From: Pyronema omphalodes
Taxonomy: Eukaryota > Ascomycota > Pezizomycetes > Pezizales > Pyronemataceae
Direction: 5' to 3'
Assembly (NCBI GenBank): GCA_024516155.1
Contig: JAJJXM010000043.1
Span: forward strand, 124,001 to 188,000
DNA: 64,000 nt
Shown here: one piece after another, positions 58,974-64,000 of the stretch
Numbering within the stretch: position 1 is the first letter of the stretch
Layout of the letters: every line of letters starts with the position of its first letter
The notes under the pieces: model-generated
Database searches by the model: none
Told to the model about the DNA's origin: nothing
The model's input: the letters and a program-made list of their open reading frames with translations, nothing else
Position numbers and translations under genes: made by a program

Positions 58974-60254
58974 ATGCAACGCTCAACATCATCAACGAAT
59001 ATTCCTTCGCTCTCGCTACCGTCACCACAACAGCAGCCACAGTCGCATCACCAGCTCCCATCTCTACAATCTCAGAACCTCCCACCGCTACCGACGACAC
59101 CTTACCAGATGGCATACCCGGACCACGAGCGAGCTTCTCACTTTCGTGAACAGCACTCTCAGCTTTCCGCCATGATGCCTAGCATGGGAATGCCTCTTGA
59201 TGGAATGAGCGACCACCGTACCGAGCTTCCTCGACCCTACAAGTGTCCGTTGTGCGAGAAGGCCTTCCACCGTCTTGAGCATCAGACCCGACACATCAGG
59301 ACACACACTGGAGAGAAGCCTCATGCGTGTTCATTCCCCGGATGCACAAAGCGATTCTCCCGTTCTGATGAGCTCACCCGTCACTCTCGTATCCACACCA
59401 ACCCCAACTCCCGTCGTTCCAACAAACAAAACGCTTCTGCGATCCACCACCCTCTAGACCACCACAACAGAATGATGCCTCCTCCTCCTAAGCTCATCTC
59501 AAAATCCGCTCCATCTTCTCATGTTGCTTCACCAAACACTTCGCCTCCTCATAGCTTCCACCCTATGCATACCCCCGCTAAACATAGCTCCTTGTCTCCC
59601 TTTGGTCGTGCCTTGAGCAGCCCAGCTTTGACACATGGAGGCCACCAGCAACTCGACCTTGGAGTCCTTGCACAAACCGCCAGCCAGCAACTCGAGCGTG
59701 AGCGTCACTGGTACCCCAAGCCTCAGCTTCCACCTCTCAGCCGTGGCGGACAACCTATGAGCCGATCCCACTCTCACGAAGAAGAAGACCCCTACACCTG
59801 TCACCGCAGCGTAAAGAAGTCTCGTCCTTCATCTCCCGTCTCAACCGCACCTTCATCACCAACCTTTTCCAACGACTCCTGTTCACCAACCCCAGAATGC
59901 ACACCGCTTGCAACCCCTGCTCATTCTCCTCGCTTGGCTCCTCATCGGGATTTCGATTTCTCCATGCAGCTTACTCCCATTCGCCATTTGTCGCTTAGAG
60001 CTATGGCTCCTCCTTTGGCTCCTATGGAAATCAGCAATCCTTACCAGCCGACACATCAACCTCAGCAGGGTAGCCATGGTATTAGTTTAGGGGATATTAT
60101 CAACAAACCTGAAGCGAGTAGGAAGCTACCGATTCCTTCAGTTCCTCGGGTTGCAGTTCACGATCTCTTGAACTCTGTACCGAGTGGGTTGGGAAGTGGA
60201 AGTGGAAGCAGCAACAACAGTGTAGCAGGAGGCGATCTCGCCGACCGCTTGTAA
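58974..60254 (+). CDS. creA: Carbon catabolite repressor CreA/CRE1, C2H2 zinc-finger transcription factor, 426 aa
   Basis: Intronless. CreA represses genes for use of poorer carbon sources when glucose is present, binding SYGGRG sites in the nucleus. Two C2H2 fingers are intact: C91-x2-C94-x12-H107-x3-H111 (PYKCPLCEKAFHRLEHQTRH) and C119-x4-C124-x12-H137-x3-H141 (CSFPGCTKRFSRSDELTRHS), followed by IHTNPNSRR as in CreA orthologues. The region from ~261 holds the CreA-specific block: SRSHSHEEEDPY, KKSRPSSPVSTAPSSPTFSN and PECTPLATPAHSPRL, then LSLRAMAPPLAPMEI. A Gln/Pro-rich N-terminus starts MQRSTSS. Near the C-terminus VPRVAVHDLLN resembles the conserved repression segment. Length fits the family (about 400-450). 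The ATG context is ordinary (CAC at -3 to -1). Confidence 0.95.
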   Translation: MQRSTSSTNIPSLSLPSPQQQPQSHHQLPSLQSQNLPPLPTTPYQMAYPDHERASHFREQHSQLSAMMPSMGMPLDGMSDHRTELPRPYKCPLCEKAFHRLEHQTRHIRTHTGEKPHACSFPGCTKRFSRSDELTRHSRIHTNPNSRRSNKQNASAIHHPLDHHNRMMPPPPKLISKSAPSSHVASPNTSPPHSFHPMHTPAKHSSLSPFGRALSSPALTHGGHQQLDLGVLAQTASQQLERERHWYPKPQLPPLSRGGQPMSRSHSHEEEDPYTCHRSVKKSRPSSPVSTAPSSPTFSNDSCSPTPECTPLATPAHSPRLAPHRDFDFSMQLTPIRHLSLRAMAPPLAPMEISNPYQPTHQPQQGSHGISLGDIINKPEASRKLPIPSVPRVAVHDLLNSVPSGLGSGSGSSNNSVAGGDLADRL

Positions 60255-61452
60255 GAAAGCTTGAAAGGGGATATGCAATAGAGCTTGGCGCGAAAGTCTG
60301 GGTTTGTGTTTTGAAAAGTCACGGTGTTTTTTATCAATCATCATTCGGTACTTGGTCTTTTGGGTTATTTTTTTTTTCATAGCGGGGATTTTGTTTTTTT
60401 CTGTTTTTCTTTTTTCCTTTTTCCTTTTTTTTTTTTGGGCGTGCAAGTTTTATAGAGGGATTTCACTTTTTTTTTTTTTTTCTTTTATCTGTTTGCGGGA
60501 TGGATTGTTTAGGCGTTATCACTCAACTCATTTTCTTGGTATTCTTTTTTATCATGATAGATTTTGTTATAAGGCACAATAGGCTATGGCGCCGGTATTT
60601 TTTTATGTCAAAGAGAAAGAGATATTGGGAAGGGGGGGGGCGGGGGGTGGGAGGGGATGGTGAAAATCACGGAGAGGATGAATGACAAGGGTGGTGGTAG
60701 TCATAGTTTATAATTATTAGAGTATTGATACGCTTGAAGATTATCTGTTCTGTTCTCTACTATTATCGCGCTGTGAGTGTGGATGTGAATATGAATATGA
60801 ATATGAATATGAATATGAATATGAGTATGAGTATGAGTATGAAATGAATACAACTACAAGCACCTCTTACCCCTACTCCTACTGTGGTGATTTTATCCTT
60901 TTGTGGCGGCGCATAGCTGAGGTCCTAAAGTCAAGTGCATGTGAAAATGGCTTTCTTCCTGTCTTTCTTCCTGTCTTTCTTCCTGTCTTCCTGTCTTCCT
61001 GTCTTGCTTTCCTGTCTTTTCTTCCCTTGCACTGCACTGCACTTTGTTGTCGTGGCTATGAGATCCCGGAGGTCCTACATTGGTAAAGGGAACCCGGAGG
61101 TCCTAGGAACCTAGGGAAATGGAACCTAGGGAAATGGAACCGAGGAACCTAGGAACCTAGGAACTTAGGAGCTCAAGCTTGCTATTGCTTGCTTGTTGCT
61201 TGCTATTGCTTGCTATTGCTGATAGCTCCAGCCAGCCAGCCAGCCAGCCTTACTTCAGTCTTCAATCTTCAATCTTCAGGTCGCCACAACCTCGAAACCT
61301 CGAAACCTCGAAACCTCGTAACCTTGCGTGCTGGAAAGAGGTAGCTATGCCTGAACTTGTGACAAAAACAACGTCACGTTGACAACAACAGAACAGAACA
61401 GTCAACAAAATATTTCTGTTTTTTTTGTTCCTTGTCCCTTGTTCCTGGTACT

Positions 61453-61557
61453 ACATATCCCTATACATATCCCTATAGCTATACCTATCCCTATCCCTAT
61501 CCCTATGCCTATACCTATGCCTATGCCTATACCTATACCTATGCCTATACCTATACC
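61453..61557 (+). repeat. Hexamer array, (A/C/G)CCTAT-type units
   Basis: About 17 units of CCTATN-type hexamer with base variation at one position (CCCTAT, ACCTAT, GCCTAT). One frame reads as Ile/Met-Pro dipeptides. Confidence 0.85.
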
Positions 61558-62296
61558 CAGTCATAAAGTAAATATGCATAAACTATTGTCATATGGTAAC
61601 ATAGTAACTCCTCACCCCCCCCCCTCCCCCGATGGAATCTTGCGTGACTGTGGATAATTATTTCGACACCACCACCACCACCAGCAGCAGCTGTAAATCC
61701 CTCCCATGGATCTGATCCCGTCTTGTCCTGTCTTGTCGTGTCTTGTCCTGTCTATCACCCTGCCCTATCTGTCTTGTCCCGTCTTGTCCCATCTGTCGTT
61801 TTGATCTAATCACCATCAACTATTTTCCTCCGATTTCACCCTGTGTACCTGGGTTGTCTGAGCTGCCTGAGCTTCTAAACTATCTGAGCTTCCTACTCCA
61901 CCCACTTACTACACCTACGTCCTAAACTTTACATCCCATACCATACCATACCATACCAGAACCCTCTAGGTTGCAAGCTCAAGCTCTAGGTTCTAGGCTC
62001 AAGCTACCCTTTCCTTCTTTTCCTTCCCTTTCCTTTCCTTCTATTCCTTCCTTCCTTCCTTCTTTTCTTTCCTTCCTTCCTTTCTTCTTGCACTATACAT
62101 ACATATATTACATACATACATAGACGAACCTAAACCCCCAACCTAAACCCCCAACCCGAAACCGAAGAAATCCGATCTCCATATCTCCATATCTCCGCGG
62201 CACGTTGTATCCGTGCGAAGGTGTGGCGATGCGAAGGTGCGAAGGTGCGAAGGTGCGACTGTAGCTGCCTGCTATGCTATGCTATGTATGGTGTAA

Positions 62297-62350
62297 GGTA
62301 GATATGGTAGATATGGTAGATATGGTAGATATGGTAGATATGGTAGATAG
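62297..62350 (+). repeat. 9-bp tandem repeat GGTAGATAT x6
   Basis: Six units, the last with one change, followed directly by ACAT-type tetramers. Confidence 0.9.
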
Positions 62351-63058
62351 ATAGACATCACATACATACATCACATACATACATAACATACATACATAAC
62401 ATTACATACACACATACAATACATACATACATACATAACATAACATACCATATAGTCAATACAAGCACGCATATAAATGATACTGTATGTACATCAAAAA
62501 TCTACATACCTACCTACATACCCCACAATTCCCTTCCATTCCAATTCAGCGCGAACAATAGCGGACGACGGGAGTGCTAACTATACTAGGGATACTGGGG
62601 ATACTGGGGACTAAGGATACTGGGGACTAAGGATGCTAAGGATGTTAAGGATGCTGGGGATGTTAACGAGTACTAAATCCTCTTCGATATGTACACCAGG
62701 AAGATGTTGAGGACGCCAATGTGGATACTATGTATGTATGTATGGCTTGAGGTAATGTATGGCTTGCGGTAAGGTAAGGTAAGGTAAGGTAAGGTAATGT
62801 AAGGTGGGATTATACATAACACCATAACATCTCCCTTTCAGATCCTCCAAGGCCTCGCGGAAGCTTCACGGAAGTTTCTAAGATTCTAAGTTTCTAAGCT
62901 TCTAAGTTTCTATGTACCAACACCCCGATAGTAAAATCTGCACCATATGATATGCTCTCCGCCCACTTCGCTTCCGCTTCTAATAATCTGATGTACTCGG
63001 ATGGGGAATGGAATACTGACTCTTGCTTTTATCCCCACATACACACCCAACACCACCA

Positions 63059-63080
63059 CCCCCCCCCCCCCCCCCCCCCC
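63059..63080 (+). repeat. Poly-C run, 22 C
   Basis: Longest G/C homopolymer of the window, next to CACCACCAC and CCCACCCACC. Confidence 0.95.
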
Positions 63081-64000
63081 AACCCACCCACCCCGGATAT
63101 GGTAGGCCTATGCGAAGTTATGGGGTGTCGGGGGAGTTGCGGATGATGGTGACAGGGTGATAGGGTGCGAGGATGTAGGGTTCCCAGGGTGTAAACGAGG
63201 TAGGTTTCATGACTACATATATACATACGGGGAGGGGGAGAGGGGGGAAGAGGGGAAGAAGAGAGGGGAAATTGGTTTATGTGACTGTAGAGCACCATAA
63301 TTGGAGTACACAGTTTATTCGTTGGAGGGGGTATAATAAGGGAAGTACGGAATTTGGTGGCTTAGTGAAGAGAGTTAAAGGTGATGGTATTTTTTATATC
63401 TTATAGGTTTTCTACATGTTCTGTATTATGCTCTATGCCAGTTTCTTCTTATCCCACTTACACGCAACTCGAGTCTCGGGTTGATGTTATTTTTTCTCTG
63501 CACATTGTCAGTCAGAAATTCAGACAGGGTAGATAGTTGTAGTATACATCCACAGCATGAGGGGTAAATATTTATCTGTCTACTGTACATATAAGTCTGC
63601 ATCTATATGCATCTACATGCACTATATACAGAGCACCATACCAAAAACGTACATTTATGAAGGTCGTAGGCCAGGGTCCTGGTCCATTAGTGTACCTTTA
63701 AGGGTTTTAGGGTCGTTAAGGGTTCAGGTTCGGGTTCCGTAGATCTGGGTTGAGTATGGTACCATATCTACAGTACAGATATAGATACAGATACGGCGGG
63801 TAGTGCGGGGAAAAATTCTCCATCCCATACTTGGCATCCAATCTACTTCGCATAAACTACCGTGTTGCTACTACCTTTAATTTCAGGGACCTTTATCTTA
63901 GGGTCTATTATCTTTTATCTGACGGTATTCTGTGATCTCCGAACGCTCGAAATTTCTTTAGCGATTTTCTTTTCTAGGTTCAGCTATAAGTTATTCTATG

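Larger units (their letters stand above)
60255..64000. other. Repeat-rich right end, no gene seen
   Basis: 3' region of CreA (T-rich, 60360-60480), then a dense series of micro- and minisatellites: GAATAT/GAGTAT hexamers (60785-60841), CTTCCTGT (60955-61016), CAGC (61232-61248), CCTATA/CCCTAT hexamers, CTTCC (62020-62085), GGTAGATAT, ACAT tetramers (about 62356-62460), GGATGCTAAG-type units (62570-62660), GGTAA pentamers (62769-62805) and a 22-C run. Frames through them are repeat artefacts. Confidence 0.55.

Noticed and set aside
61379..61657. Ile-Pro repeat frame
   Set aside because: Translation of a hexamer microsatellite.

Overview
The window looks like nuclear DNA of a filamentous ascomycete (Pezizomycotina). 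The genes carry short GT-AG introns (49-115 bp), strand usage is mixed, the proteins are all of ascomycete type, and one gene is a clear CreA/CRE1 carbon catabolite repressor. Class and species cannot be fixed from sequence alone. Coding density is low: seven confident genes in 64 kb, with long gene-poor stretches rich in simple repeats, small inverted-repeat elements and broken reading frames.

Left end (1-6.9 kb) is a compact housekeeping block: the N-terminal part of gamma-tubulin complex component 2 (minus strand, runs off the edge), divergent from a six-exon 20S proteasome alpha-5 gene; then a MOB/phocein-type STRIPAK gene (minus) that converges on the proteasome gene and diverges from a PHD-finger protein gene with a winged-helix-like C-terminal segment. 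From 7.5 to 9 kb lies a low-complexity region that may be an orphan gene encoding a 13-unit Gly-Leu-Asp repeat.

The middle holds two isolated regulator genes: a Clg1/Pcl-like cyclin (26.4-27.9 kb) behind a long pyrimidine-rich leader, and an Rsc7/Swp82-family chromatin-remodelling subunit (36.3-37.8 kb). Around them I see no confident gene at 9-26 kb, 28-36 kb or 38-57 kb. These deserts contain two copies of a 531-552 bp hAT-like element in opposite orientation (11.8 and 38.5 kb), an unrelated 861 bp hAT-like element with perfect 8-bp target duplications (43.1-44.0 kb), two copies of a near-perfect ~50 bp palindrome (15.8 and 20.2 kb), two hairpin elements (38.4 and 40.4 kb), a 395-bp element with 19-bp inverted ends (34.4 kb), and several decayed gene pieces (21.2, 39.1-39.8, 45.2 kb).

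The right end (58.97-60.25 kb) is CreA, with a long CA/pyrimidine-rich leader and a cluster of SYGGRG motifs, its own consensus site, just upstream. It is followed by about 3.7 kb of micro- and minisatellites to the edge. The confident genes are not one pathway; they cover cytoskeleton nucleation, proteolysis, STRIPAK signalling, chromatin, cyclin-dependent kinase regulation and carbon control. I found no tRNA, rRNA, CRISPR array, viral gene or biosynthetic cluster.
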